64,000 nt of DNA from Yoonia sp. F2084L (GTDB lineage: Bacteria; Pseudomonadota; Alphaproteobacteria; Rhodobacterales; Rhodobacteraceae): positions 248,001 through 312,000 of the forward strand of contig NZ_JALKAH010000005.1 in NCBI RefSeq assembly GCF_023015625.1, written 5' to 3'. The notes below the pieces were generated by a model. It had not been told where the DNA came from and did not search any database. It saw only the letters and a list, made by a program, of their open reading frames with translations. Position numbers and translations under genes: made by a program. Positions 17,196-25,966 of the stretch are shown here, piece after piece. Position 1 is the stretch's first letter, and every line of letters starts with the position of its first letter.

Positions 17196-18932
17196 ATGGC
17201 AGCCAAAATTTACTATGACGGCGAATGCCCGTTTTGTACCAGCTACGTGGGCTTGGTCCATTTGCGTGAAGCAGTCGGGCAAGTGGACCTGATCAACCTG
17301 CGTGAGCACGTCGCCATGCGTGAGGAGCTGACGCAAGAAGGCTATGACCTTGACCAAGGCATGGTCGTCGACATCGACGGCAAGCGTGTTGGTGGCGCTG
17401 AGGCGACACATCTATTGGCGACACTTTCTACATCATCAGGTTGGTTCAATCGTCTGAACAGAGCGATCTTTAGCGTCCGCTGGCTGTCTGCGTTCATCTA
17501 TCCGTTCTTACGCAGTGGCCGCTGGTTCACGTTATTCCTAATGGGGCGACGCACGATCAACGATGCGGATGGCAGAGCCGAAGAACGGCAAAAGATCTTT
17601 GGTTTGATCTTTGCACTCTTCTCTGTTTTCCACGTTATTATCTTCTTGTTAGAACCCGGACGATGGCCCGGCGGCCCGGATATCATCGCAATATTCATCG
17701 CAGCGCTTTTGTTGCTGTCTCGGCCGAGCTCAGCCAGACTTTTGTTTGTACTCGTCCTGTTCAGTACTATCAGCACAGTCCTGCAAGCCCCCTCGCAATC
17801 AAACCACACAATGCTCAGGACTATGATGTTGATTGGGTATTGGCTGTCTTTTCTTTACGCAATGATCGCAAGCAGACCGGTAGGTGATATCTTTGCCAAT
17901 TTTACTTTGGCAGGGCGCGGCGCTCTGTTGGTGATGTATTTCTTTGGCATTTTTCATAAGCTCAACACCGGCTTCCTTGACCCTGAATACAGCTGTGCAA
18001 TAGCTCTTTGGGACAAGATGCTGCCTCCCATTAGTTGGGTGCAGTCGGTTTACATCGACTACGCAGCGATCTACGGCACCTTTGTTGCCGAAGGTTTGTT
18101 AGTTCTGGCGCTACTGAATCCCAAGACCCGCCACATTGGTATGATCGGTGGAATCCTTTTCCACACTTTGCTGGCCTTAAGTAGCTATTCAGCCTATATC
18201 GGTTTCACGACATTGGCGATTTCGTTGCATATGCTGTTCCTCAGTCGACAACAGCTCGACAATATCAATATGACCAAGGACATGGCCTGGTTGGAAGAGC
18301 GTGCTGGGCAGTGGACCAACAAGCTCGCGCTTCTAATTCTTTTGGTCGTTGGCGTCTTTTGTATGCTTCTAAGGCGTTATGATTTGGCAAGTTTGTGTTT
18401 CTTGCCGGCCGTCTTTGTTGTTTGCTTTCTTATCTTCCGACATGGCCGTGCGATCGATGGAGATCGCACATTAGTTCATAGTAAAGTAGCTTACCTGATT
18501 GGTGCGTTTATCACAGTCCTTTACTTCGCGAATGGGGCGATGCCCTACGCCGGGCTAAAGACCGCGCAAGCTGTCAATATGTTTGCTAACCTTAGGATTG
18601 AAGGTGGTGTTAGCAATCACATTGTCTTTTCGGAACCACCCAGTCTCTTCGGATATCTTGATGATGTGGCGAGTATCACAGCAGAGGGAACTACAGAAGT
18701 GATGCTGCCAAATGATAAACCAGAAGTTGGAGTAGTATACTATGATTTGCTGGCAAGACTTGCAGACAATCCGGATCTTCGCGTTAGCTTTACGATGAAT
18801 GGTCAAACATATGAAGACGTCAGTAGCACTGACTTGCAAGCAGACATCGATGCGCGATTGCATCATCCTTTCATTCGAAAGTTCTTTAATTTTCGGACAG
18901 TCAAATTGTCGGAGCCATGGAGTTGCCGGTAA
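17196..18932 (+). CDS. DCC thioredoxin-like domain fused to HTTM-like membrane protein
   Basis: A 578-residue protein. The N-terminal 90 residues form a DCC (DUF393) thiol-disulfide domain: YYDGECPFC with the C-P-F-C pair, then the GMVVDIDG and GGAEATHLL motifs. About ten hydrophobic segments follow, from about residue 125 to 450, resembling HTTM (horizontally transferred transmembrane, vitamin-K-carboxylase-like) proteins. A soluble tail of about 125 residues ends the protein. Base composition is visibly more AT-rich than flanking genes, with many TTA, ATA and ATT codons, consistent with transfer. The stop codon abuts a truncated copy of the ccrM 3' end. The enzyme activity is unproven. Confidence 0.75.
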   Translation: MAAKIYYDGECPFCTSYVGLVHLREAVGQVDLINLREHVAMREELTQEGYDLDQGMVVDIDGKRVGGAEATHLLATLSTSSGWFNRLNRAIFSVRWLSAFIYPFLRSGRWFTLFLMGRRTINDADGRAEERQKIFGLIFALFSVFHVIIFLLEPGRWPGGPDIIAIFIAALLLLSRPSSARLLFVLVLFSTISTVLQAPSQSNHTMLRTMMLIGYWLSFLYAMIASRPVGDIFANFTLAGRGALLVMYFFGIFHKLNTGFLDPEYSCAIALWDKMLPPISWVQSVYIDYAAIYGTFVAEGLLVLALLNPKTRHIGMIGGILFHTLLALSSYSAYIGFTTLAISLHMLFLSRQQLDNINMTKDMAWLEERAGQWTNKLALLILLVVGVFCMLLRRYDLASLCFLPAVFVVCFLIFRHGRAIDGDRTLVHSKVAYLIGAFITVLYFANGAMPYAGLKTAQAVNMFANLRIEGGVSNHIVFSEPPSLFGYLDDVASITAEGTTEVMLPNDKPEVGVVYYDLLARLADNPDLRVSFTMNGQTYEDVSSTDLQADIDARLHHPFIRKFFNFRTVKLSEPWSCR

Positions 18933-18935
18933 ACA

Positions 18936-19355
18936 ACCGGCGCAGTTGCAAAGATGCTGGGCCGCGATTTCAACGGGATTGAGCGTGAAGAGGCGTACCG
19001 CAAGGTGGCCGAAAAGCGCATCAAGAACACCCGCAAGTTCGACAACGAAGCGCTGTAGGTGTCCACTTCCAAACGCGCTGAACCACGCGTTGCGTTCGGT
19101 GTCCTGATCGAGCGCGGCATGCTGCGCCCCGGTGAGGAATTGTGGAGCATGAATGGCCGGCACAAAGCAAAGGTCCGTGCGGATGGCACGTTGATCGGTG
19201 ACGACATCAAAGGATCAATCCATCAGGTCGGGGCGCATCTGGAAGGTGCGCCAAGCTGTAACGGCTGGACCTATTGGCAGTTTAAACGCGACGGGCAAAA
19301 GGTGCCCATTGATCTGCTACGCCAGCAGATCCGCTCAGAGATGGCGAAGCATTAA
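18936..19355 (+). pseudogene. Truncated, stop-containing duplicate of ccrM 3' end
   Basis: This matches ccrM from about residue 231 to its stop (16549-16969). It lacks the first 230 codons, including both catalytic motifs, and has an in-frame TAG at 19056-19058 where ccrM has GAG. The first half differs from ccrM at about 25 of 223 positions, mostly at third codon positions, whereas 19170-19318 is identical to 16784-16932. A frame is open from 19059 to 19355, but without catalytic residues it cannot be a methyltransferase. It is a relic of a second ccrM-like gene or of a segmental duplication. Confidence 0.93.
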
Positions 19356-19360
19356 CGGCG

Positions 19361-19458
19361 TTTGATCTTACAGAAAAGGATATGCATCCATTGTCGCGTT
19401 CGCAGGCAGGCGAAGCCTGACAAGAGGCAGCGAAACATGGGTTCCCTTAAAGATCAAA
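19361..19458. repeat. 98-bp compound inverted-repeat element
   Basis: The ends are 9-bp inverted repeats, TTTGATCTT (19361-19369) and AAGATCAAA (19450-19458). Inside, further pairs nest in order: AAGGA with TCCCTT, CCAT with ATGG, TTGTC with GACAA, and TTCGC with GCGAA. The whole could fold as one long imperfect hairpin. It interrupts the duplicated ccrM downstream region: after the true ccrM the corresponding sequence continues directly, without this segment. Confidence 0.7.
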
Positions 19459-19465
19459 TGACGGC

Positions 19466-19541
19466 TTCACCAAAGTTGATACCGCCGGTGCCTGCGGCAA
19501 GCCCTTTCAATGGTGGAAGGGCCCGTAAGCACTAACTTTTC
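19466..19541 (+). repeat. Duplicate of ccrM downstream flank
   Basis: Starting at ttcaccaaagttgatacc, this segment repeats 16971-17047 with a few substitutions and leads into the second terminator copy. It shows that the duplication covered the ccrM 3' end plus its terminator. Confidence 0.9.
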
Positions 19542-19573
19542 CCCCGCCATCCCTAGTGATGGCGGGGTTTTTT
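19542..19573 (+). terminator. Duplicated intrinsic terminator (copy 2 of 3)
   Basis: CCCCGCCATC pairs with GATGGCGGGG around a 6-base loop and is followed by six T. The stem is identical to the ccrM terminator at 17048. Confidence 0.93.
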
Positions 19574-19649
19574 CGTGGAGGGCAGGTTTGGACCCTGATT
19601 GAGCGCGTTTGTGTTTGTCACTTTGCGCAAATTTAAATACTTGTGGTGC

Positions 19650-19877
19650 ATGGCTTCAGGAAGCAACAGAGATGCTGCCAGACGCGAGTTAGTCCGACTT
19701 CTGGAGGGTTTGGAGTGCTATCGCTCATGGAAGATTTCATGCATAGAACGCGATAAAGGTTTAGTCACCGAAGATGACCTAAATCAGGTCGTCATGCCGA
19801 GTTCCTTCTTCCTTCAGGTCTTTGACGAAACAAAAGGCAGCGGCAGTGCAGCGATAATCAGAGAGGTTCGACAGTAG
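19650..19877 (+). CDS. Small orphan protein
   Basis: A 75-residue protein from the ATG at 19650; an in-frame TTG at 19599 would add 17 residues. Predicted soluble and mostly helical, with RRELVRLLEGLECYRSW and a C-terminal FFLQVFDETKGSGSAA stretch. I recognise no family. It sits in the AT-richer accessory island between two copies of the same terminator and 30 bases before a second small gene, so the two may be a pair. There is no evidence for a toxin-antitoxin role beyond size and arrangement. Confidence 0.45.
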   Translation: MASGSNRDAARRELVRLLEGLECYRSWKISCIERDKGLVTEDDLNQVVMPSSFFLQVFDETKGSGSAAIIREVRQ

Positions 19878-19907
19878 TACTCTCATACAGCTAGCGACCT
19901 GTTCCAT

Positions 19908-20183
19908 ATGATGAATTCTGGCAATGAAGCATGTGTCACTGATGCGAAGCAGTTTCTTGAACACTTCCCAAGAGAGGTAGGGTTTGATTTCTATGCCGAA
20001 GCGGGTCTTCTCCGAGAAATGGCCAAAAAGGCGTTAAATTCACGCAAGATTATGAACCGAGGGGACTATCACGCTCTGATGGAGCTTGAGAATGATCTGT
20101 CACAGGCGGTTTTAGCCTCAGAAGAACTGGCGGAAATCTCAGAACTCCTCCGTGAAGTCGAGAATGGTGCAGATGGGGGGTAA
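19908..20183 (+). CDS. Small orphan protein
   Basis: A 91-residue acidic, Leu/Glu-rich helical protein (MAKKALNSRKIMNRGDY, then HALMELENDLSQAVLASEELAE). No signal peptide or membrane segment. The ATG pair at 19908/19911 is the only sensible start. No family recognised. It follows the other orphan gene by 30 bases and is ended by the third copy of the CCCCGCCAT terminator, suggesting a two-gene cargo unit. Confidence 0.5.
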   Translation: MMNSGNEACVTDAKQFLEHFPREVGFDFYAEAGLLREMAKKALNSRKIMNRGDYHALMELENDLSQAVLASEELAEISELLREVENGADGG

Positions 20184-20235
20184 TGGCAACTTGGTTCCAC
20201 AAAGCTGCTTTCAAATCCCAGCTGCGTTAAACGTT

Positions 20236-20268
20236 CCCCGCCATCCAATGTAATGGCGGGGGTTTTTT
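20236..20268 (+). terminator. Intrinsic terminator (copy 3 of 3)
   Basis: CCCCGCCAT pairs with ATGGCGGGG around an 8-base loop and is followed by six T. The stem matches the terminators at 17048 and 19542, but the sequence upstream of it is unrelated to theirs. Confidence 0.92.
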
Positions 20269-20278
20269 CTTTGGCGGC

Positions 20279-21202
20279 CTAACCTACCAATTGCCCGGCC
20301 TCAGGCACCCAGCGGAATTCTGCCCCATCTGTGCCCGTATCGACATAGCCCACCGCAGGGAAGGGCATGTGATAGCCGATTGCAGGCACACGGTCAGCAG
20401 CGATCATACCAAGCACATTGCGGCGGCTGGCTGCTGCGGCCTCTTTATCCGCGTCAAAGCGTACTTCCCAATCGGGGCGTGCCAATGACCATACCGGGTG
20501 GTTTGCCAGATCGGCAAAAATGACAAGCCCGCTGCCTGCGCTTTCGATGCGGTAGACCATGTGGCCGGGTGTGTGGCCAAACGCAGCCATCCCTGTGATC
20601 CCGGAAACAACATCATCACCATCGCCAAGGAAGGTCATCATATCGGCCATCGGGCGCACGTTGGCGTCAAAGCCTTCATTGCCAGCGGCCGCCCAGTGAT
20701 CATATTCGACCTGCCCGGTCACGTAGCGGGCGTTGGCAAAGGTCGCCGTACCATTGCTCATCAGGCCACCGATGTGGTCGCCATGCATATGGGTCAACAC
20801 AACGATATCGACCTGATCGGCTGTGTAGCCTGCGCTTTCGATTGCGGCGGTGGTCGCCTCAGCATTCAGGCCAGTGTCAAACAGTACCAGTTCAGCACCG
20901 GTATTGATCAGTGTTGGTGTGAAGAAAAAGTTAGAGCTTTCTGTCGAAAGAAAGTTTTGCTGACTGACCTCGGCGAACTCAGCCTCAGACACGTTCATGC
21001 CAAAGATGCCTTGTGGGTTCTCGCGGGGCGCTGTCCCGCCAAGAATTGTCGTGACTTCAAAATCGCCGATCGCAAAGCGGCGATGGTTGGCCATGCTTGG
21101 CCCTTTCATGGGCGCTTCAGCCTGCGCGGCACCGGCGGCAAGTCCGGCCATCGGCAGCGCTGCCCCTGCGGTGAGAAGCTTGCGTCGTGAAAAATGTGTC
21201 AT
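20279..21202 (-). CDS. Tat-exported MBL-fold metallohydrolase
   Basis: A 307-residue metallo-beta-lactamase-fold hydrolase. The N-terminal SRRKLLTAGAALPMAG is a twin-arginine signal, so the enzyme is folded before export to the periplasm. The metal-binding motif THMHGDHIGG is clear, with further ligands in AFGHTPGHM, FADLANH and the late IGYHMPFP. The start at 21202 has GGAGG seven to eleven bases upstream; the longer frame to 21274 lacks a site. Such enzymes resemble quorum-lactone or sulfatase-type hydrolases, but the substrate cannot be read here. The gene is convergent with the accessory island. Confidence 0.9.
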   Translation of the reverse strand: MTHFSRRKLLTAGAALPMAGLAAGAAQAEAPMKGPSMANHRRFAIGDFEVTTILGGTAPRENPQGIFGMNVSEAEFAEVSQQNFLSTESSNFFFTPTLINTGAELVLFDTGLNAEATTAAIESAGYTADQVDIVVLTHMHGDHIGGLMSNGTATFANARYVTGQVEYDHWAAAGNEGFDANVRPMADMMTFLGDGDDVVSGITGMAAFGHTPGHMVYRIESAGSGLVIFADLANHPVWSLARPDWEVRFDADKEAAAASRRNVLGMIAADRVPAIGYHMPFPAVGYVDTGTDGAEFRWVPEAGQLVG

Positions 21203-21308
21203 TGTTCGTCCTCCAATGGCGTTATCATTAACGCTTTTACATAGCTGGAGATAAGACAAAGGCCACAATGGCACAGCACAGTTTCGTGAAATCGCGGTGG
21301 ATGGTGCC

Positions 21309-22451
21309 CTAACGTGGCATCGGATTTGTTGCCCGCTTGTAAGGCTCCCAATCCTTTATCTCGGGATAATACTGCTTGCGCCAAGCCTTGACCCGCGGGT
21401 TCATCGTCTTGCGCCACAGTATCGGCACCAAGGCCATCATCGTCATAAGAGGATAGCCAAAGGGAAGTTGCGGGGCCTCATCGTCATCATAAGTCTGCAA
21501 CAGTGGAAACCGCCGGTTTGGTTTGTAGTGGTGGTCTGAGTGTCGCTGCAGATTGATCAGCAACCAGTTCGACGCCTGTTGCGTCGCGTTCCATGAATGC
21601 CGTGGCAGGACGTGTTCGTATTTGCCATCACCAAGGTGCTTGCGTGTCAGACCGTAGTGTTCGACGTAGTCGACCAACTCAAGCTGGAAGATCGCCCAAA
21701 ACGCTTGCACCGTGAACAGGAATACACCCCAGCCGCCGCCGATGATCCACGCCAGCAGGACGAAACCAGCCTGTAATCCAAGATAGAGCCAGAACGGGTT
21801 GGACCGATGGAACCACGGCAGGGATTTGCGGGCGAGCATCCCTTTTTCGGCTTTGAAGGATGAAACCAACGATTGGTAAAGCACACGCGGGAAGAAGCGG
21901 TAAAAGCTTTCACCATAGCGCGCGGTCACAGGGTCGCGCGGCGTCCCGATGTAACGGTGATGGACCAGCAGATGCTCGGACCGAAAGTGTGAATACAAGA
22001 CCGACGCCAGCAGGATATCCGCCATCCAGCGTTCCAGCTTGGGCTTTTGGTGCATCAGTTCATGGGAATAGGTGATCCCGATGGTGCCGGACAGAATGCC
22101 AAGGGCGGCGAACAAGAGCCATTCTTCAACCCCGCTCAGATGATCAGTCTGCACGACATAGAGCATAATCCCGAAGATCGTGAACAACTGGACTGGTGTC
22201 CAAAGCAAGGTGATCAACTGATACCAGAAAAGTTGATCCTCTGGCGTTTCAAGGTCGGGGTTTTGCGTGTTCTGCCCAACGACATAGTCCAGCCCGGTAA
22301 ACAGATACCATGTAGACAATGGCAAAAGCGCGATGGTCCATCCCCCGTACATAGCGGCAATGATCGCCAAGGGCACCAGACCCAGCGACAGCCAGAATGG
22401 CAATGCGGTGCTGAGACGGGCGAATTTGGGTGTGCCGGGGACTGCGGTCAT
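21309..22451 (-). CDS. alkB: Alkane 1-monooxygenase (AlkB-type)
   Basis: A 380-residue integral membrane di-iron hydroxylase that oxidises medium-chain n-alkanes at the terminal carbon. All His boxes are present: HELMH, HLLVHHRYIGTPRDP, the DYVEHYGL motif and LQRHSDHHYKPNRR near the C-terminus. About six hydrophobic helices are visible in the first 260 residues. Rubredoxin and rubredoxin reductase, which would supply electrons, are not adjacent. It lies between the MBL hydrolase and mutY on the same strand. Confidence 0.95.
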   Translation of the reverse strand: MTAVPGTPKFARLSTALPFWLSLGLVPLAIIAAMYGGWTIALLPLSTWYLFTGLDYVVGQNTQNPDLETPEDQLFWYQLITLLWTPVQLFTIFGIMLYVVQTDHLSGVEEWLLFAALGILSGTIGITYSHELMHQKPKLERWMADILLASVLYSHFRSEHLLVHHRYIGTPRDPVTARYGESFYRFFPRVLYQSLVSSFKAEKGMLARKSLPWFHRSNPFWLYLGLQAGFVLLAWIIGGGWGVFLFTVQAFWAIFQLELVDYVEHYGLTRKHLGDGKYEHVLPRHSWNATQQASNWLLINLQRHSDHHYKPNRRFPLLQTYDDDEAPQLPFGYPLMTMMALVPILWRKTMNPRVKAWRKQYYPEIKDWEPYKRATNPMPR

Positions 22452-22504
22452 CGTGAGCTCTCGCGTTTTGGTTTGGCCTCAGCCTACTGAGTATCTCGCA
22501 TTTA

Positions 22505-23557
22505 TCAAATATCGCGTAACGTCACATGCGCCAGATCAAAGACCTTACGCATCGCGGTTGGCAGTGCCGTGGGGCTGAAGTCCTGTGGGGACAGGAACTG
22601 TCCGCGCAAAGGCTGTGTGTCGCTTTCGGCATGGACGGTCATGATTCTCAGCCGCAGATGAAAATGCGTGAATGTGTGGCGCGCTTCGGCATCCAGAGGC
22701 TGCCAATCAGCCTCAAACGGTGGGTTTTCCTCTGGCTGATCGCACCAGTCTGATCCGGGCCAGCCGAGCATGCCGCCAAGCAAGCCTTTTTCAGGGCGGG
22801 TTTCCAGCAGCCACGCACCATCAGGTCGACGCGCGACATAGACGATGCCAAATCGCGTCGGCGTTTTCTTCTTTGGTGTCTTTTTTGGCAATTCCGCCGC
22901 CGTTCCCGCGACGCGGGCTGCACACGGGTCGCGCCATGGGCAGATGCCGCAGGCCGGGCTGCGCGGAGTGCAGATTGTCGCCCCAAGGTCCATCACGGCT
23001 TGCGCATAATCCCCGGGGCGTTCTTGCGGGGTCAGTGCCTGCGCCTTTTGCGTCAGTGCGGCCTTCGATCCGGGCAATGGTTCGTGGATATCATACAAAC
23101 GCGCCATGACGCGCTCTACGTTTCCATCCACCACCGTTTCCGGGCGGTCAAAGGCGATGGCCGAAATTGCGGCAGCAGTATAAGGTCCTATGCCCGGAAG
23201 CTTGAGCAATGCCTCATATGTATCAGGGAAAGCCCCGCCATAGTCGGCGACCACAGCGCGTGCGCATTTCAGCAAGTTGCGGGCGCGGGCATAATACCCC
23301 AGACCCGCCCATGCAGCCATGACATCAGCATCCTCTGCGGCAGCCAGATCAATGACGGTCGGCCAAATTTCCAGAAATTTGCGATGGTAGTCGCGCACGG
23401 CCGCAACAGTCGTTTGCTGCAACATCACCTCGGACATCCAGACGGCGTAGGGGTCTGGCAAAACGCCCGCTTTTCGATCAGCGGGCGACACCCGCCACGG
23501 CATCTCGCGCGCGTGCACGTCATACCATGCCAAAAGCTCTGAACTGAGGTCACGCAA
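22505..23557 (-). CDS. mutY: A/G-specific adenine glycosylase
   Basis: Removes adenine mispaired with 8-oxoguanine. The 350-residue protein has the catalytic Glu in SEVMLQQT, the helix-hairpin-helix LPGIGPYTAAAI followed by the catalytic Asp region (AFDRPETVVDGNVERV), a [4Fe-4S] Cys set (TICTPRSPACGICPWRDPC) and a C-terminal NUDIX-like domain with WLLETRPEKGLLGGM. The start appears to be TTG at 23557. Divergent from the dciA-like gene with 68 bases between. Confidence 0.96.
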   Translation of the reverse strand: MRDLSSELLAWYDVHAREMPWRVSPADRKAGVLPDPYAVWMSEVMLQQTTVAAVRDYHRKFLEIWPTVIDLAAAEDADVMAAWAGLGYYARARNLLKCARAVVADYGGAFPDTYEALLKLPGIGPYTAAAISAIAFDRPETVVDGNVERVMARLYDIHEPLPGSKAALTQKAQALTPQERPGDYAQAVMDLGATICTPRSPACGICPWRDPCAARVAGTAAELPKKTPKKKTPTRFGIVYVARRPDGAWLLETRPEKGLLGGMLGWPGSDWCDQPEENPPFEADWQPLDAEARHTFTHFHLRLRIMTVHAESDTQPLRGQFLSPQDFSPTALPTAMRKVFDLAHVTLRDI

Positions 23558-23625
23558 TGTTTATTACCCGTTTCATCCTGCGACACAGACTTGGCGCATT
23601 CATCATCTTAGAGTAGGGCTTAGAT

Positions 23626-24144
23626 ATGAAACGGCCACGCCACACCAGCACCACGCGCGGATTTTCCCGCGCGGCGACGTTGATGCAAAGCAACATTCGC
23701 AAAGCCAGCGAAGATCGCGGTTTTGCGGTGACACGGCTATTGACGCATTGGGCCGAGGTCGTTGGTGAAGCGACGGCAAAAATCGCAACGCCTGTGAACG
23801 TCAGCTACGGCAAAGGCGGGATGGGGGCCACGCTGACGGTGCTGACGACCGGCGCGCAGGCCCCGATGCTAGAGATGCAAAAAGAACAAATACGCGAAAA
23901 AGTGAATGCCTGTTACGGGTATCGCGCGATTTCACGCGTGCGGGTCACGCAGACGGCACCAACGGGTTTTGCGGATGGGCGCGTGGCCTTTACACCCGCC
24001 CCCAAAGTTCAGAAAACACCGGATGCAGCGATGCAATCTGTGGCATATGACCTATCTAAGAACGTGGAAAACGAAAAACTCCGCGCGGCGCTGACGGCGC
24101 TGGGCGCGAACGTCCTAACAAAACAAAACTCTAATCAGAGGTAG
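23626..24144 (+). CDS. DUF721/DciA-family protein
   Basis: A 172-residue basic protein with the DUF721 core at about residues 20-100: ADR/EDRGFAVTRLLTHWAEVVGE, then IATPVNV and LTVLTTGAQAPMLEMQ. DciA members load the replicative helicase in many bacteria; the alphaproteobacterial forms also have this domain near the N-terminus. The remaining C-terminal part is low in conservation. It heads a plus-strand run with the DsbA-like gene two bases downstream. Confidence 0.82.
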   Translation: MKRPRHTSTTRGFSRAATLMQSNIRKASEDRGFAVTRLLTHWAEVVGEATAKIATPVNVSYGKGGMGATLTVLTTGAQAPMLEMQKEQIREKVNACYGYRAISRVRVTQTAPTGFADGRVAFTPAPKVQKTPDAAMQSVAYDLSKNVENEKLRAALTALGANVLTKQNSNQR

Positions 24145-24146
24145 AT

Positions 24147-24812
24147 ATGAAACGTAGAACTCTTTTGACCGCAGGTGGCGGCGCTTTGGTGGCTTTGGGT
24201 GCCGGTTGGACACTCACACGGCCTGATCCACAATCAGGACTTTTGCCCGGCGCGGCTATGGCGCAAAGCGCAGATGGCGAACTGCCTGAAGTTATTGAAA
24301 TGGTGCAAGGCGATCCAAATGCCGCTGTCGAAGTGATCGAGTACGCGTCTTTCACCTGTCCGCATTGCGCGACTTTTCATGCCAACCAGTATCAGGCGCT
24401 GAAGGCGAACTATATCGACACTGGGCGGATCAAGTTCGTGTATCGCGAAGTCTATTTTGATCGTCCGGGCCTGTGGGCGTCGATGATCGCGCGTTGCAAC
24501 GATGATTCTGAGTTCTTCTTTGCCTTCTCTGAGCTGCTTTACTCTGAGCAACGCGCATGGCTGGCCTCGGGCGATCCGGCTGGCATTATCGAAGACCTGC
24601 GGACCTTGGCCAAAACAGCCGGGTTGGATAATGAAACGCTTGATGCATGTCTCAGCGACGGACCAAAAGCTGAGGCCCTGTTCACTTGGTATCAAGAGAA
24701 TGCGGAACGTGATGGCATCAGCTCAACCCCGACATTCATGATTGATGGTCGCCAGCATTCAAATATGACCTATGATGAATTCGCTGAAATTCTGGATGGG
24801 AAGCTGGGCTAA
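24147..24812 (+). CDS. DsbA-family thiol oxidoreductase
   Basis: A 221-residue exported protein. The N-terminus (KRRTLLTAGGGALVALG) is a Tat-like signal or anchor. The thioredoxin-fold catalytic motif CPHC lies in EYASFTCPHCATFHAN at about residue 70, with the helical insertion that follows and the cis-Pro loop STPTFMIDG near residue 192. It matches periplasmic DsbA/DsbG-like proteins of alphaproteobacteria that introduce or repair disulfides. No DsbB partner is in the window. Confidence 0.92.
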   Translation: MKRRTLLTAGGGALVALGAGWTLTRPDPQSGLLPGAAMAQSADGELPEVIEMVQGDPNAAVEVIEYASFTCPHCATFHANQYQALKANYIDTGRIKFVYREVYFDRPGLWASMIARCNDDSEFFFAFSELLYSEQRAWLASGDPAGIIEDLRTLAKTAGLDNETLDACLSDGPKAEALFTWYQENAERDGISSTPTFMIDGRQHSNMTYDEFAEILDGKLG

Positions 24813-24844
24813 GTCGGCCTGCGCGTGAACTGAAAGCATATGCG

Positions 24845-25966
24845 ATGCAGCCTCTTGCGGGCCTGAAAGTTGTGGAATTGGCGCGGGTCCTTGCGGGCCC
24901 GCTTGCCGGTCAGACACTTGCTGATCTTGGGGCCGAGGTGATCAAGATCGAAAGCCCGCAAGGCGATGATACCCGCCAATGGGGTCCGCCCTTTGTGGAT
25001 CATGATGGCGAAGAAAGTGCCGCCTATTTTCATTGCTGCAATCGGGGCAAGAAATCGGTGGTTATCGACTTTCGCACGCCCGAAGGCCAAGCGCAGGTCA
25101 AGCATTTGGTTGCTGACGCGGATATCCTGATTGAGAATTTCAAAGTTGGCGGCTTGGCAAAATACGGGTTGGATTATGACAGCCTTGCTGCGCTCAACTC
25201 GCGTTTGATCTATTGCTCAATCACGGGTTTTGGACAGGACGGCCCCTACGCCAAACGCGCCGGTTATGACTATATCATCCAAGGGATGTCCGGCCTGATG
25301 TCCGTGACAGGGGACCCTGATGGTCAGCCGCAGAAGGTGGGTGTGGCCGTCACCGATATCTTTACCGGGATCTATGCCTGCACCGGTATTCTTGCGGCGG
25401 TCAATCAGCGCCACACAACTGGCAAAGGTCAGCATATTGATATGGCCCTGTTGGATGTGGCGACTGCGGTGATGACCAATCAGGGCATGAATTATCTGGC
25501 GACCGGCAATGCACCGATACGCATGGGCAATGCGCACCCCAATATCGTGCCGTATCAGGTCTTTGGCTGCGCCGATGGTCACATCATCGTCGCCAGCGGC
25601 AATGATGGCCAGTATCGTCATTTTTGCGCGTTGCTGGGCGTGCCGGAACTGGCGGACCACCCCGACTATGCAACCAATGCCGCCCGGCTATCGAACCGCG
25701 ACAAGCTGGCAGCACTTTTGACAGCAAAGACGCTTGAATGGTCAAAGATAGACCTGCTTGCTGCTTGCGAAGCGGGTGGCGTGCCGGCCGGTCCGATCAA
25801 TGACATGCAAGAGGCATTTGCCGACCCCCAAGTGATCCACCGCGGTATGCGTGTTGACCTGGATGGTATCCCCTCGGTCCGTTTGCCCATCACGTTTTCT
25901 GATGCTGACGTCAGCCCGAAAACAGCATCACCTAAGCTGGGTGCCGATCAGGACCTGCTGGACTAA
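24845..25966 (+). CDS. CaiB/BaiF-family CoA transferase
   Basis: A 373-residue class III CoA transferase. It opens with [20 protein letters not shown], followed by the GAEVIKIE strand, NRGKKSV, the IENFKVGGL segment and the [16 protein letters not shown] motif. The likely catalytic Asp is D171 in AVTDIFTG. The acyl substrate cannot be told from sequence; members move CoA between carboxylic acids. The end overlaps the convergent lpxK end by four bases. Confidence 0.92.
   Translation: MQPLAGLKVVELARVLAGPLAGQTLADLGAEVIKIESPQGDDTRQWGPPFVDHDGEESAAYFHCCNRGKKSVVIDFRTPEGQAQVKHLVADADILIENFKVGGLAKYGLDYDSLAALNSRLIYCSITGFGQDGPYAKRAGYDYIIQGMSGLMSVTGDPDGQPQKVGVAVTDIFTGIYACTGILAAVNQRHTTGKGQHIDMALLDVATAVMTNQGMNYLATGNAPIRMGNAHPNIVPYQVFGCADGHIIVASGNDGQYRHFCALLGVPELADHPDYATNAARLSNRDKLAALLTAKTLEWSKIDLLAACEAGGVPAGPINDMQEAFADPQVIHRGMRVDLDGIPSVRLPITFSDADVSPKTASPKLGADQDLLD

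Noticed and set aside
18555-19163. Minus-strand 202-codon frame across the HTTM end and the ccrM relic
   Set aside because: It is the antisense of the HTTM tail joined to the antisense of ccrM; a similar antisense frame exists opposite the real ccrM (16298-16777).
19059-19355. Open frame of 98 codons in the ccrM duplicate as a real gene
   Set aside because: It lacks all methyltransferase motifs, starts just after an in-frame stop and is a truncated copy of the ccrM C-terminus.
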